The translations under genes and the position numbers were made by a program. Positions 9,317 to 18,908 of a stretch of DNA of 64,000 nt are shown piece after piece. The notes under the pieces were generated by a model. The model was not told the DNA's origin. It was given only the letters and a program-made list of their open reading frames with translations, and did not search any database. This DNA is from Cytophagales bacterium (lineage in GTDB: Bacteria; Bacteroidota; Bacteroidia; Cytophagales; 172606-1): positions 1-64,000 of the forward strand of contig JAUJNL010000018.1 in assembly GCA_030448185.1 (NCBI GenBank), in the 5' to 3' direction. The first letter of the stretch is position 1; every line of letters starts with the position of its first letter.

Positions 9317-11611
9317 TTACAGCTTAGCCGCCCGTAATCGCAGGCTGTTGCTTACCACGGAGACCGAGCTTAGGGCCATGGCCGCCCCGGCAATCATGGG
9401 ATTAAGCAGAAATCCATTAATCGGGTAGAGCAGTCCGGCCGCAATCGGGATACCAATCAGATTGTAGATAAATGCCCAGAACAGGTTCTGCCGGATGGTC
9501 TGTACCGTTTTCCGGGACAAGCGTAAAGCTTTGGGAATCATGTTCAGGTCCGAGGTGATAAGCGTCATTTTCGCTACGTCCATGGCAATATCCGAACCCT
9601 TTCCCATGGCAATGCTTACATCCGCCTGTGCCAGCGCCTGGGAGTCGTTGATGCCATCCCCCACCATGGCTACCACCTTGCCAGCTGATTGCAGTTGTTT
9701 GACGAACTCCGCTTTCCCGGCTGGTAACACTTCCGCCTGATATCCTTCCAGGCCTACCTGGCTGGCTACCGCTTTAGCCGTCTGTTCGTTATCTCCGGTG
9801 AGCATGTATACCTGAATTCCCCGTTTCTGCAACTGGGCAATCGCTTCCCGGGAGGTTGGTTTTATCTGATCGGCAATGGCAATAATGGTCAGTACCTGTC
9901 CCTGCCCGGCAAAATAGATCACCGTTTTGGCTTGTTCCTGCAGGGAAGCTGCCTGCCTGGCTACTACCGAAGGGATATTTACTCCGGCTTCCCGGAGCAG
10001 CTTGCTATTTCCTACTAAGTAGGTATCCTGGCTGATGGTTGCTTTCACCCCTTTGCCCGTAATACTTTCAAAGTGATCGGGTTCTGCCTGCGCTACTGCT
10101 GCTTGGTCCAGGTCTTTTGGCGCAAGCATATTTTCCCGTAGTTTCCGTACCACAGCTTCCGCCAGCGGGTGTTCAGAGCGGGATTCCATGGCCAGCAGTA
10201 CCCTTGCATAGTGAGCCTGCCTGTGTGGTTCCGTTAGCCATACCAGGTCGGTTACTTCCGGTTTTCCTTCCGTAATGGTTCCGGTTTTATCAAGCACCAC
10301 AGCATTGACCTTATGGCCCAGTTCCAGGCTTTCGGCATCCTTAATCAAGATGTTATTTTCGGCTCCCTTGCCAACCCCTACCATAATAGCTGTAGGAGTA
10401 GCAAGACCCAGGGCGCAGGGGCAGGCAATCACCAGGACCGTTACCAGCGCCAGTAATCCCTGGGTAAGGGCATTTTCACCGCCCAATAATAACCAGGCAC
10501 CAAAGCTTGTCAGGGCAATCAACAGGACGACCGGTACGAATATACCGGCGATTTTATCCACCAGTTTCTGCACGGGCGCCTTACTGCCTTGCGCTTCCTG
10601 CACCATGCGGATAATCTGGGCCAGCAGCGTTTCTCCCCCTACTTTTTCGGCCCGGAAACGAAAACTTCCTTTCTGGTTCACCGTACCGGCAAACACCTTT
10701 TCCCCGGCTTTCTTTTCTACCGGCAGAGGTTCTCCGGAAATCATGCTCTCATCCACATAGGAGTTACCGGCAACTACCTCTCCATCTACCGGTATTTTCT
10801 CTCCCGGCCGGACCACCAGCAGGTTTCCCACTGCGACCTGGGCGACGGGAATTTCCCGTTCAGTCTCGTTTTCAATGATGCGGACCGTTTTGGGCTGGAG
10901 CCCCATGAGCTTTTTAATGGCCGAGGAGGTATTGGACTTAGCCCGTTCTTCGAGCAGTTTTCCCAGTAAAATAAAGGCAATAATCACGGTAGCCGCTTCA
11001 AAGTACACGTGGGGGTGGATGCCTCTTTGGTGCCAGAACTGGGGATAAAGGGTATTAAAGGTGCTGAACAGGAAGGCAATGCCCGTACTTAAGGCCACCA
11101 GCGTATCCATATTGGCTTTGCCGTGGCGGGCCTTCTTGAAGGCATTGAGGTAAAAGTTACGTCCCAGCCAAAGCACCGGCAGCGTAAGGGCGAGCATAAT
11201 CCAATTGGCGTAGGGCAAATCCATCAGGAACATGCCGATCACAACCACGGGAAGGGAGAGGATGGTGGCCCAAATCGTTTTTTGCCGGAGCTCCTGGTAA
11301 TGCTTCTGCTGGGCTTCGGCCTGCTTTTCGGACGCATTTTCCTCATCAATAATCAAGTCATAGCCTACTGACTGGATGGCCTGCCGCATCTGGGGCAGAG
11401 AGATCTCACCGGGGTTATATTCCACCCAGGCCGACTGGTTGGCAAAGTTTACCCCGGCATCCTTTACCCCGGTCTGGGCTTTGAGCATCGATTCTACGCT
11501 TACTGCACAGGCAGCGCAGGTCATATCCGTAACCGGTAAGGTAACCTTACGGAAACCACCGGCAGGTTTATTTCCCCGTTTTATATCTTTTCCTAACGTT
11601 ACTGTTTCCAT
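9317..11611 (-). CDS. copA: Copper-exporting P1B-type ATPase (CPC type)
   Basis: 764 residues, intact. One N-terminal HMA domain carries TCAAC (Cys32 and Cys35), the Cu(I)-binding pair. The membrane metal site CPC lies in [11 protein letters not shown] near residue 395. The phosphorylation motif DKTGT follows near 439, then the HP motif in SEHPLAEAV, and the hinge GDGIND near 650. The TGE-type actuator motif appears as [10 protein letters not shown]. All key residues for Cu(I) transport are present, with eight predicted helices. It pumps Cu(I), and possibly Ag(I), from the cytoplasm to the periplasm. It is preceded by a promoter box shared with the other copper genes (11653-11697) and is monocistronic or nearly so; marC downstream is a fragment. 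Confidence 0.96.
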   Translation of the reverse strand: METVTLGKDIKRGNKPAGGFRKVTLPVTDMTCAACAVSVESMLKAQTGVKDAGVNFANQSAWVEYNPGEISLPQMRQAIQSVGYDLIIDEENASEKQAEAQQKHYQELRQKTIWATILSLPVVVIGMFLMDLPYANWIMLALTLPVLWLGRNFYLNAFKKARHGKANMDTLVALSTGIAFLFSTFNTLYPQFWHQRGIHPHVYFEAATVIIAFILLGKLLEERAKSNTSSAIKKLMGLQPKTVRIIENETEREIPVAQVAVGNLLVVRPGEKIPVDGEVVAGNSYVDESMISGEPLPVEKKAGEKVFAGTVNQKGSFRFRAEKVGGETLLAQIIRMVQEAQGSKAPVQKLVDKIAGIFVPVVLLIALTSFGAWLLLGGENALTQGLLALVTVLVIACPCALGLATPTAIMVGVGKGAENNILIKDAESLELGHKVNAVVLDKTGTITEGKPEVTDLVWLTEPHRQAHYARVLLAMESRSEHPLAEAVVRKLRENMLAPKDLDQAAVAQAEPDHFESITGKGVKATISQDTYLVGNSKLLREAGVNIPSVVARQAASLQEQAKTVIYFAGQGQVLTIIAIADQIKPTSREAIAQLQKRGIQVYMLTGDNEQTAKAVASQVGLEGYQAEVLPAGKAEFVKQLQSAGKVVAMVGDGINDSQALAQADVSIAMGKGSDIAMDVAKMTLITSDLNMIPKALRLSRKTVQTIRQNLFWAFIYNLIGIPIAAGLLYPINGFLLNPMIAGAAMALSSVSVVSNSLRLRAAKL

Positions 11612-11635
11612 CGCTTCACAAATTTTAGGTGAATA

Positions 11636-11992
11636 GTGCTTTCTGCTGCTAGCAAAGGTAGCTACTTGGCCCAGGGAACGTTTTACAAAATTTCAGGGAT
11701 GAATTACAGGATTTTTAGGAATGTACCGCATTCGCTTATCCGATTGCAATCGGGTAAACTTTCCTACATCACCCGTAGAGTGGACCGCATCAAAGGAGGA
11801 AAACTTGCCATGGAAGCTATGTATCAACTTACCGAAAGGCTTACAGAAGATAAATACAAGGGTTCCTACGAACAGATAGGCAAAGTAATTCTAAAGTATT
11901 CTGCTAACCCGGTGCTGGATATCATTGTTTTTTTTCAGCAGGTGCTTTTTTCACTTGTCCGGGAGAAAGCCCGGCAAATAGATTTAGCCTGA
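11636..11992 (+). pseudogene. Internal fragment of a HipA-family kinase toxin
   Basis: From about 11724 the frame reads VPHSLIRLQSGKLSYITRRVD, then AMEAMYQLTERLTEDKYKGS and YEQIGKVILKYSANPVLD with FFQQVLFSL. This is the central part of HipA-like Ser/Thr kinases of Bacteroidota; the ITRR(V/I)DR and TEDKYKGS stretches are characteristic. The N-terminal domain and the catalytic C-terminus (the segment that should continue into an NADMHLKN-like motif) are absent, and no hipB partner is present. It overlaps the copA promoter region in the opposite direction. It is a dead remnant left by recombination. Confidence 0.65.
11653..11697 (-). promoter_or_regulatory. copA promoter with shared copper-regulon box
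   Basis: Read on the minus strand, CCTGAAATTTTGTAAAAC (11697-11680) is followed after 19 bp by TACCTTTG (11660-11653), a good match to the Bacteroidota -7 element TAnnTTTG, about 40 bp upstream of the copA ATG. The same arrangement recurs upstream of copZ and of the HYC/cus operon with the same spacing. Confidence 0.6.
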
Positions 11993-12102
11993 GAACGAAT
12001 CAGTCTGGGACACTAAAAGGGACCCAAAGCGCACAAGAAGGCAACTACAAGCAGATTTGGTATACAGGAGGCTGGAGAAGGCTTCAGGGAGCTGACCCGT
12101 AT

Positions 12103-12645
12103 CTACTGCGTACTTTGTAATTGCCTGAAGGCCGAAGGGGTCAGCCCCGTTATATTCTTAAATTGGTTAGAGAAGTGGTGTACACTGCTGTAGCCCAGCT
12201 GAAAGGCAATATCGGTGAAGGAAAGTTTGGTTTTGCCCAGGAGTTCCTTAGCCTTTTCAATTCTTCGTCCAATCAGGTAGCGCTCCAGGGTAATTCCTTC
12301 CGTAGCGGTAAAGAGGGAACTCACCGAATTGTAATCCATCAGGAGGGCCTGGGTGACCATCTGCGAAAAATTGTGGTTGTGGTGCTCGGGTCCGGACAAA
12401 TGCTCTTCTACTAGCTGCTTTACTTTGGCAATAAGCTGGGACTGTTTATCATCCAGGGGTTGAAAGCCTTCCTCCTGCAACCGGTATTTCACTTTATCCA
12501 GGGAAACATCCGGCCCTTTAGGGGCGTATTCGACTTCTCCCAGCTCAATTCTATTCACCTGGAACCCTTCTTCCATAAATATATCCTTCACGGTGGAAAT
12601 GCACCGGCGACAGACCATTCCTTTAATTCGCATTAACTTTTCCAT
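12103..12645 (-). CDS. HMA-AraC fusion regulator 1
   Basis: 180 residues. The N-terminus (1-about 65) resembles a heavy-metal-associated domain with the pair MVCRRC (Cys12 and Cys15) and a beta-alpha pattern ending EEGFQPLDDK. A linker rich in His (GPEHHNHNF, about 86-94) leads to an AraC/XylS DNA-binding domain with SSLFTATEGITLERYLIGRRIEKAKELL and SFTDIAFQLGYSSVHHFSNQFKNITGLTPSAF. The canonical HMA motif GMTCxxC is changed to GMVCxxC. The layout suggests direct metal sensing by the Cys pair and activation of copper genes. One of three paralogues here; it lies downstream of the acetolactate decarboxylase-like gene on the same strand. Confidence 0.85.
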   Translation of the reverse strand: MEKLMRIKGMVCRRCISTVKDIFMEEGFQVNRIELGEVEYAPKGPDVSLDKVKYRLQEEGFQPLDDKQSQLIAKVKQLVEEHLSGPEHHNHNFSQMVTQALLMDYNSVSSLFTATEGITLERYLIGRRIEKAKELLGKTKLSFTDIAFQLGYSSVHHFSNQFKNITGLTPSAFRQLQSTQ

Positions 12646-12696
12646 AACTATACATACTGATCATTCATCCTTTGAGCAATTTTTTAAAGTCGCTTA

Positions 12697-13398
12697 TTAT
12701 TGGGGCAATTTTAGCACGATCTGATTCTGCAAGACAATATCATCCAGGTGGCCCACCAAGGTTTTCGCTTTGTTAACCACGTGCAAATGCATATTGGTAG
12801 TATGATGCGTAAATATGGAATGATGCTTGTCTGAGTAAAATCCTACAATTTGTACTTCTTCATTTTTTAATTCCCCATACTTGGCAAACTGTTTATGGTT
12901 AGCAGCCGTATGGGTTACCCCTTCCTGCCAGTCAATTACATGAAAAAAGGTGCGGGTAACTTTGCCCTCCAGTAGAAAAGGAAAAGGTTTACTCAAATCT
13001 ACCCCCTTGGCTTTAGCGTATTTCTCAATGACTCTTTCTAGTTCTGAGTAGTTTTTGATTGGAGAAGTAAGCTGAGTGGTCTGCCAGTTTTTTACCTGGG
13101 TATAGACCAGCATGGCTGCTTTCACTTTTTGAGTTTGCTTTGTAACCACTTTTCCGTCATCTACCGAACTGACATAAGGGATACTATTCAAAATAATAAC
13201 CTCCCCTTCTAATTCCTCGACCGGACCTAATCCATACAAGTTTGCAGTAGGTACTAAAGTATCGAGGGCTATTTTGGCCGAGAGGTCATTGTTTTGCATA
13301 ATGTTGCGCATTGCGCCAGCTACTTTCACATCGTACTTATAATCAAGCACAAAACAGCTTAACCATCCCGCTAAAAGGATCAATATCATATTCCTCAT
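12697..13398 (-). CDS. Alpha-acetolactate decarboxylase-like protein, secreted
   Basis: 233 residues with an N-terminal hydrophobic segment (1-17) suggesting export or membrane anchoring. IALDTLVPTANLYGLGPVEELEGEV is the acetolactate decarboxylase signature region. The zinc ligands are conserved: His204, His206 and His217 in NMHLHVV and GHLDD have the same 2- and 11-residue spacing as the zinc histidines I recall for the Brevibacillus enzyme (194, 196, 207). An Arg in KVTRTFFHV matches the catalytic Arg region. The reaction would be acetolactate to acetoin plus CO2. Its place between two metal-type regulators in a copper island is unexpected; it may have a different substrate here. Confidence 0.8.
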   Translation of the reverse strand: MRNMILILLAGWLSCFVLDYKYDVKVAGAMRNIMQNNDLSAKIALDTLVPTANLYGLGPVEELEGEVIILNSIPYVSSVDDGKVVTKQTQKVKAAMLVYTQVKNWQTTQLTSPIKNYSELERVIEKYAKAKGVDLSKPFPFLLEGKVTRTFFHVIDWQEGVTHTAANHKQFAKYGELKNEEVQIVGFYSDKHHSIFTHHTTNMHLHVVNKAKTLVGHLDDIVLQNQIVLKLPQ

Positions 13399-13510
13399 AT
13401 TTCTACCTGTTTTACTGTCACTTGGTGATAGGGAATAGTTTAAACGCAGAGATCAGGAAAAATGTAGTCATTTTGTAAACCTCCATAAAAGGCCGGTATG
13501 CTCTTTTTTA

Positions 13511-14077
13511 CTATATCTCATCCAGTGGCCGGCGTTTGTGTTCCTGCCGCTTTTTGTAATAGGACGGAGTCAGTCCGGTGATTTTCCGGAATTGACTCGA
13601 CAAATGCTGCACGCTGCTGTAGCCGAGCCTGTCGGCAATCTGGCTGAGTGATAATTCATCGTATACCAACAGTTCCTTTACCCGTTCTACCCGTTGCAGA
13701 ATGGTATATTTTTCAATCGTAATTCCTTCTGCGGAAGAAAATAAAGAACTCAGGTAGGCGTAGTCCAGTCCGATCCGCTCTTCGATCAGGTGTGAGAGAT
13801 TTCTATGAGGATTTTCCCGGTAGTGAACCAGTTCAATGACCGTGTTTTTAATCTGCTCAATCGTCTTTTCTTTTTTATCATCCAGCAGCCCGAATCCGTG
13901 GTAGGCTAAGGCCGTACTGATTTTATCCCTTTCCAGGTCCTTTTCTTCTCCCCGAAGAGTTACGGAGCCCAGTTCCACTGTTACCGGATGGAGACCCAAC
14001 TTTTCCAGTTCTTTTCTCACCACTTTTTGGCAGCGGGAGCAAACCATATTTTTAATATGGAGCGTAATAAGTTCCAT
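13511..14077 (-). CDS. HMA-AraC fusion regulator 2
   Basis: 188 residues with the same layout as the protein at 12103-12645: an HMA-like N-terminus with NMVCSRC (Cys13 and Cys16), the turn YHGFGLLDDKKE at about 65-77, then an AraC domain with SSLFSSAEGITIEKYTILQRVERVKELL and SLSQIADRLGYSSVQHLSSQFRKITGLTPSYYKK. The closest relative in the window is the copy at 22678-23253, with near-identical ITIEKYxILQRVERVKELL. It lies 112 bp upstream of the acetolactate decarboxylase-like gene, same strand. Likely a metal-responsive transcription activator. Confidence 0.86.
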   Translation of the reverse strand: MELITLHIKNMVCSRCQKVVRKELEKLGLHPVTVELGSVTLRGEEKDLERDKISTALAYHGFGLLDDKKEKTIEQIKNTVIELVHYRENPHRNLSHLIEERIGLDYAYLSSLFSSAEGITIEKYTILQRVERVKELLVYDELSLSQIADRLGYSSVQHLSSQFRKITGLTPSYYKKRQEHKRRPLDEI

Positions 14078-14162
14078 AAATGATGTTTTGATACTTTTTA
14101 TCCCGCTAGTATAACCGAAAATCAGGGAAATTGAGTCCCTGCCCTGGCTGCTTCAAAAGAAA

Positions 14163-14435
14163 TCAGGGTGTAAGCACCTGGTAAAGTATCGTCTGATTTT
14201 CCCCTTCCCAGCAGGCTACCGTAGTATTTCCCTGGACTGCTGCCTGGGGATAGCTGCCTTTGCCCAGAAAAAGGGGTTTACTACCAGCGTCTTTTAGGAA
14301 AACCCCTCCTTCCCGGGTGTTCCACAATACCAGCGGCTGATTTTTCCGAAGGACCACTACTGGATTGCGGCCCTTGCCAACCGGTTGTTCGGCTTGCCCA
14401 TTCTGGCAGATAAATACCCTTTCAACAGGTAAAAG
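14163..14435 (-). pseudogene. C-terminal fragment of an unidentified, possibly beta-propeller, protein
   Basis: An open frame without a credible start codon reads PVERVFICQNGQ, then PLVLWNTREGGVFLKDAG, YPQAAVQGNTTVACWEGE and ends YQVLTP. The short blade-like repeats (x-V-x-W-x-x-x-G) resemble the last blades of sialidase/BNR-type propellers, which is a tentative reading. A stop lies immediately upstream at 14436. It sits 40 bp beyond the CopB-type ATPase stop on the same strand, so it may be the end of a lost neighbouring gene. Confidence 0.35.
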
Positions 14436-14473
14436 CTAAGCAGCCGCTTTCTCAATACCGCTTTCTCAACCGG

Positions 14474-16730
14474 TCAGTGAGCGGCTTTTCTATTGTTCAA
14501 TGTTTGGATTTCCTTCCGGAGCAACTGCGCATTAAGGGCTACAATGACGGTACTGGCACTCATCAGCACGGCACCAATTGCGGGACTGAGGACAAAATCA
14601 GGATACAGTACGCCGGCTGCCAGGGGAATGGCGATCACATTGTAGCCGGTAGCCCACAGCAGGTTTTGCCTCATCTTCCGGTAGGTTGCCTTACCGAAGC
14701 TGACCAGGCTGGTAATATCGGTAGGTTTGCTGTTTACCAGGATAATGTCGGCGGTTTCAGCCGCAACATCAGTACCCGAACCAACGGCAATGCCTACATT
14801 CGCCTGGGCCAGGGCCGGGGCATCGTTTACCCCATCCCCCGTCATGGCTACAAAGTATCCTTTACCCTGTAAGTCTTTCACCACATTTACCTTCTGGTCG
14901 GGCAGTACTTCCGCATATACGCCGTCCAGGCCTAATTCACGGGCCACCGCATCAGCCACTTTCTGGTTGTCTCCAGTCGCCATGTATACTTTAATCCCAT
15001 CAGACTGCAATTGCCGGACGGCATCTTTTGAATCCGGTCGGATTTTATCGGCCAGGGCCATATAGCCAGCCAACTGGTTATCCACCAGCACGAAAACGAC
15101 CGTTTCGGCCCCACTCTGGTAGGCATCGGCCGGGAGCGGGATATTTTGTTCTTTCAGGTAGCCTGGACTTACCACGAGTACTTTTTTTCCGGCTACCGTA
15201 GCCGATACACCTTTGCCGGTGATAGACTGAAAGTCAGTCGCTGCGGGTAAAGATACCTTACGTTCCCGGGCTGCCCGGACAATGCTTTGGGCAATGGGAT
15301 GTTGCGATTGCTGCTCAAGGGATGCAACCATGCCTAAAAAGGCACTCTCTTCTACCCCCTGGCTTAACACTTTTATGCGGGTTATCCCAAATTCTCCCTC
15401 GGTTAATGTCCCGGTTTTGTCAAAAACCATGGCTGTAATTTTGCGCGACTCCTCGAAAGCAGTCCGGTTGCGAATCAAAAGGCCCTTTTGCGCGGAAATA
15501 GCCGTGGATATGGCTACCACCAGCGGAATGGCTACTCCCAGGGCATGAGGGCAGGAGGTGACCATTACGGTGACCATCCTTTCCACGGCAAAGGATACTT
15601 CTTTACCAGCCCAGAGCCAGATCAGTAAGGTAACCAGACCGACAGACAGCGAAACGAGGGTCAGCCAGCCAGCCGCCCGGTTAGCCAGGTTCTGCGTCTG
15701 GGACTTGGCGTTCTGGGCTTCCGCTACCATATTGACTACTTTGTTTAAGTAGCTATCAGCCCCCTGGTGGGTGACTTTTACTTTCAGGGAACCTTCCCGT
15801 TTACCGATCCGGCAATGACCTTATCGGCAAGGGACTTTTGCACGGGAACACTCTCCCCGGTGAGCATACTCTCGTTTACTGAACTTTCCCTTCCACTACC
15901 TCTCCGTCTGTAGGGATGCGTTCCCCGTGGGCCTTACCAGCACCATATCTCCCACCTGCAAATCCGTTACCTTCACCTCGTGAATCATATTCCCGTGCAC
16001 CATATGAGCCCCAGAAGGCAGCATCTGCACGATCAACTCCAGGAACGGGGAGGCCCCCGCCACTGATTTCATCTCCAGGTAGTGCCCGGTGAGCATAATA
16101 TCAATCAGGGTAGCCAGTTCCCAGAAAAGTCCATTCCTCCAGCCAACCTACGGCTACGGCCACACTATAGGCATAGGCAGCCGTAATAGCCACCGCTACC
16201 AGTGTCATCATTCCCGGTTGCCGGGTACGCAGCTCGCCCAGGTTCCTTGAAGAAAGGGCCATCCCCCATACAAATAAATGATGGTGGCCAGCACTACGAC
16301 AACCGGTTCCCGGTAGGGGAAATCCAGGTGATACCCTACCAGCTCCTGAAACATCATGGATAAAGCCACCACCGGTACGGACAAAAGCAGACATACCCAG
16401 AACCGGCGCAGGAAATCGGCAATCATTGCACCGTGGTCGTGTCCGGTATGGCTACTATGGTCCTTGCTACCGCTATGATGCTTGCTACCAGCATGGCCCA
16501 TGCTTCCTGATGGTCCATACTCCCCTGATGCCGGGGGTATGGTCCATGGTTCCGCTATGGTGGTCGTGTCCAATATGCTGCTGGGCCTGCTTTTCAGCAG
16601 GAGATTCCCTGAGCGCATCCGTGGCTCCTTCATTGCTCTCAGTCTGGGAGGTAGCAGGGGTGTGTCCTATAGAATTATGGTGGGAATGTAAGTGCGGGCC
16701 CTTTCCATTTTCCAGGGAAGTATTTTTCAT
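14474..16730 (-). pseudogene. copB: CopB-type heavy-metal ATPase (CPH motif), frameshifted in its N-terminal half
   Basis: The C-terminal 418 residues are open (14474-15730): the CPH metal motif in TSCPHALGVAIP, DKTGTLTEGEFG, the HP motif in SQHPIAQS, and GDGVNDAPALAQANVGIAVG. CPH in place of CPC marks the CopB subgroup (Cu/Ag). Upstream the frame shifts several times (near 15800, 15890, 16100, 16250 and 16500) while family sequence continues, for example LEMKSVAGAS and [17 protein letters not shown]. The N-terminus (start 16730, MKNTSLENGKG) is His-rich with HLHSHHNS, GHDHHSG and GHDHGAM segments, as in CopB proteins, instead of an HMA domain. The total span corresponds to about 750 residues. 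If the frameshifts are real the cell lacks this pump. Confidence 0.82.
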
Positions 16731-16865
16731 GGAAGTGTACAATTAATGATTATTCGGGTATTTATAACTATTCTTACCAGGGTTAACCGGGTTCCAGGCT
16801 TACATTTGTGCAAAATCACGCTATCTTCTCAAATACGAGTTCAAAGTGATCCCACATATTCCTTC

Positions 16866-16906
16866 CAAAGCTGCGCGGACAGGGGCGATTTGTAAACTTT
16901 TCAGGC
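16866..16906 (-). promoter_or_regulatory. Copper-box-like site upstream of the CopB-type ATPase
   Basis: On the minus strand CCTGAAAAGTTTACAAATC resembles the shared box upstream of copA, but the spacing to the best -7-like sequence (CAGCTTTG) is about 6 bp shorter than at the other sites and the box is 160 bp from the start codon. Weaker than the other copies. Confidence 0.3.
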
Positions 16907-16996
16907 AGTTACGCATCCTGGGATCGTATAGTAAGCGAGGTGCCAGGGACAGATAGGCTTTATATTTATCCCAACTGAAACGCCGCAATCTGCGCG

Positions 16997-17223
16997 TCAC
17001 TCTTTAATCGTTTCCATATAATCCAGCCTGCTATGACTGGTGATTAGTTTGAAATAAGCAATAGCCTGCTGGCTGGTATTCCGCTGCTCCGCGTGGAGTA
17101 GGTGTTCCTGGCGAGGCTGACTATTGTGGTGGGTGGTGTCCTGTCTCCGCAGGGTGCTGGTGAGCCTGTGGTGGAGCAGAAAGGCTGGAAAGCCCACAGC
17201 AGATAAAGTATTTTGTGGTTCAT
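16997..17223 (-). pseudogene. Small secreted protein of unknown function, possible frameshift
   Basis: The ATG at 17223 overlaps the stop of the upstream HMA gene (ATGA), and MNHKILYLLWAF looks like the start of a signal peptide. A one-base shift near 17190 links it to the open frame HHRLTSTLRR...LDYMETIKE ending at 16997. The combined product would have about 75 residues, with polar mature sequence and no known domain. The coupling to the metal chaperone gene suggests a shared role. Confidence is limited by the shift and the lack of homology. Confidence 0.3.
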
Positions 17224-17500
17224 AGTGGTATGGGTTTCAAGTAAGGGTTGAGGGCAGGAGGATCATTACAGATCCTCTCCTCCGATGCGGCTACCTGCAA
17301 TACGTCGGCCTTAAATCCGGCTTCCTTTAGGGAGATTTTTTAATTGTTGCGGGTCCAGATCCCTACCGGAAACTGTCAGCACTTTATCCGCTACCAGTAT
17401 CCACTTTCCAGTCTTCGATATTGCTCCCCTGATCCAAAGGGCGTAACGGTAGCCACGCAACCGCCACATTTGATATTGGTTTTGAACTTGCAATTTCCAT
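17220..17500 (-). pseudogene. HMA metallochaperone (CopZ-like), frameshifted
   Basis: After the ATG at 17500 (MEI) a frame shift leads into FKTNIKCGGCVATVTPF, which is nearly identical to the intact chaperone at 34584-34793 (FKTNIKCGGCLAKVTPH). A second shift near 17440 leads to HKVLTVSGRDLDPQQLKN, and a third near 17340 to KEAGFKADVL. The Cys pair CGGC is the Cu(I) site. The C-terminal tail beyond the HMA fold adds about 25 residues. The stop overlaps the next ATG. Predicted to carry Cu(I) to ATPases or sensors. Confidence 0.68.
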
Positions 17501-17583
17501 AGTAATACAATTAAAATGGGGATAACAGCCAAACTCCCCGGACCTGCCCTGATAGCCCTCCGGGGAGTAAACTGATAAGGTCT

Positions 17584-17932
17584 TTACCTGCCAGTAGTCA
17601 TGCTCATCATACTGCGGCATTCCTGGGCGCAACGACGGCAGGCCTCGGCACATGCCCGGCAGTGATCGTGGTGAGAAGCATGCTTTTCACACTCTTCTCC
17701 GCAGGCATCGCAAACTGCGGCGCACACATCGCAGATCTGGCGGCAAACTCACTGCCCCGCCATGTAGTCAGCTGCCAGGGAACAAATCTGGGCACAGTCT
17801 AAATCCAACTGGATGCAGCGGGCCAGCATTTGTACCCTCCTTTTCCTGTAGACAAGCCGTTGCACAATGATTACACTCGGTTGCACAAGCCAGGCAGGCC
17901 TCAATGCAGTTTTGAAATGTTGCGTGGGACAT
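17584..17932 (-). pseudogene. Four-helix-bundle Cys-rich copper-storage protein, frameshifted
   Basis: Starts MSHATFQNCIEACLACATEC at 17932, followed by NHCATACLQEKE. After frame changes near 17840 and 17770 it continues as CDVCAAVCDACGEECEKHA, then HHDHCRACAEACRRCAQECR and ends MMSMTTGR. The repeated CxxxC and CxxC spacing along helices is that of the DUF326/Csp copper-storage family (about 110-120 residues), where the Cys line the inside of a four-helix bundle and bind many Cu(I) ions. It is preceded by the shared copper promoter box (17969-18013). It may be a real pseudogene or a sequencing artefact. Confidence 0.72.
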
Positions 17933-17968
17933 AATTTGTAGTCGGTTAAGTGGTTCGTTTAAGTCATA

Positions 17969-18013
17969 TAAATTTACGTTTCTGTTACCTGGCTGTTTTA
18001 CAAAGTTTTAGGT
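17969..18013 (-). promoter_or_regulatory. Copper-storage gene promoter with shared copper-regulon box
   Basis: On the minus strand ACCTAAAACTTTGTAAAAC (18013-17995) is followed after 18 bp by TAAATTTA (17976-17969). Box and spacing match the copA, copZ and HYC promoters within one base, and the site is about 40 bp upstream of the start codon. Confidence 0.5.
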
Positions 18014-18090
18014 AAAATTTACATAATTATGTATCCTGCCAGGCTGGTGTAACCTTACCCCCTTTTCCCGGACAAACTACCTGACGCACA

Positions 18091-18455
18091 TTACTGGTCT
18101 GAGTGGTTTATCATTTCTGTTTGATTAATTCCTGTTTCCACAATTTCTGCATCTTGGTTTATCTGATGGCGGTCTTTCCGAGGTCGATGTAAGGGCAACT
18201 GCCGGGGTGGCGTAAGGCGGCCCACTCTCACCCGTACCTTGCCGGTAACCGGGTGCTGGGGAATAAAAAATGCCGAATCACTCTTTGGACCCAGCATCGG
18301 GTCGGTCAGGATCCGGAACGAACCGATTTCCAGCAGTACGGTGGGTCCTCCCAGCCAGTGCAGCCGCCAGGTAAAGGTTTTTCCGGATAGCGGGCCGTTT
18401 TTCTTGTTGCTTTGGCTGTCTTTTGCAGCCAAAGCAACAGGACTAATGCTTGCAT
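18091..18455 (-). pseudogene. N-terminal fragment of an MBL-fold metallohydrolase
   Basis: From the ATG at 18455 (MQALVLLLWL, signal-like), a frame change leads to LHWLGGPTVLLEIGSFRILTDPMLGP and FIPQHPVTGKVRVR. The WLGGPTVLLExGxxRxLTDP motif is the first beta-strands of UlaG-type metallo-beta-lactamase proteins. The HxHxDH zinc motif that should follow is absent, and the sequence after about 18240 makes no family sense. The gene is truncated to roughly its first 75 residues. Confidence 0.6.
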
Positions 18456-18493
18456 AAGTTGTAGTAATTTCTGTTGTCAGGCATGAAGTGAGC

Positions 18494-18903
18494 TTATCTT
18501 AATTTCCGGTCTTCTTCCCGGATAGGCAAATCGTTGATACTGGCAAACCTTTTCTGCATCAGCCCATTGGAATCAAATTCCCACATTTCATTGCCATAGG
18601 AGCGGTACCACTGCCCGGAGTCATCATGCCATTCGTATTCAAACCGTACCGCAATCCGGTTGTCGGAAAACTCCAAAGTTCTTTTTCAGCTTGTAGTCCA
18701 GTTCTTTGTTCCATTTTCGCTGCAAAAATGCTTTGACGGCCTGACGTCCCTGCAGGAATTCGGACCGATTGCGCCATTCCGTATCAATCGTATACGCTAA
18801 GCTTACTTTTTCCGGATTGCGGGTATTCCAGGCATCTTCGGCCATCTGTACTTTCTGTAGGCCGTTTCAGGGTAAAGGGTGGGAAAGGAAGTTTCTGTTC
18901 CAT
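18494..18903 (-). pseudogene. NTF2-like/SnoaL-type protein (DUF1348), frameshifted
   Basis: Pieces in order: MEQKLPFPPFTLET (start 18903), [47 protein letters not shown], then in another frame [30 protein letters not shown] and [17 protein letters not shown]. This is the usual order of the DUF1348 branch of the nuclear transport factor 2 superfamily (about 145-150 residues), small cone-shaped proteins of unknown activity. Frame changes lie near 18870, 18850 and 18670. The gene starts 5 bp after the deaminase stop. Confidence 0.7.
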
Positions 18904-18908
18904 GTTGA

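Noticed and set aside
13468..13497. Possible copper box upstream of the acetolactate decarboxylase-like gene (GTTTACAAAAT on the minus strand)
   Set aside because: Orientation and spacing differ from the other copies and no TAnnTTTG element is at the expected place.
14121..14150. CAGGGAAATTGAGTCCCTG palindrome between regulator 2 and the 14163 fragment
   Set aside because: A possible operator or weak terminator, but it occurs once and has no other support.
16821..17006. Minus-strand frame with SWDKYKAYLSLAPRLLYDP and a basic tail upstream of the CopB-type ATPase
   Set aside because: It has only a GTG start, overlaps the weak copper-box copy and no family is recognised; could not be supported as a gene.
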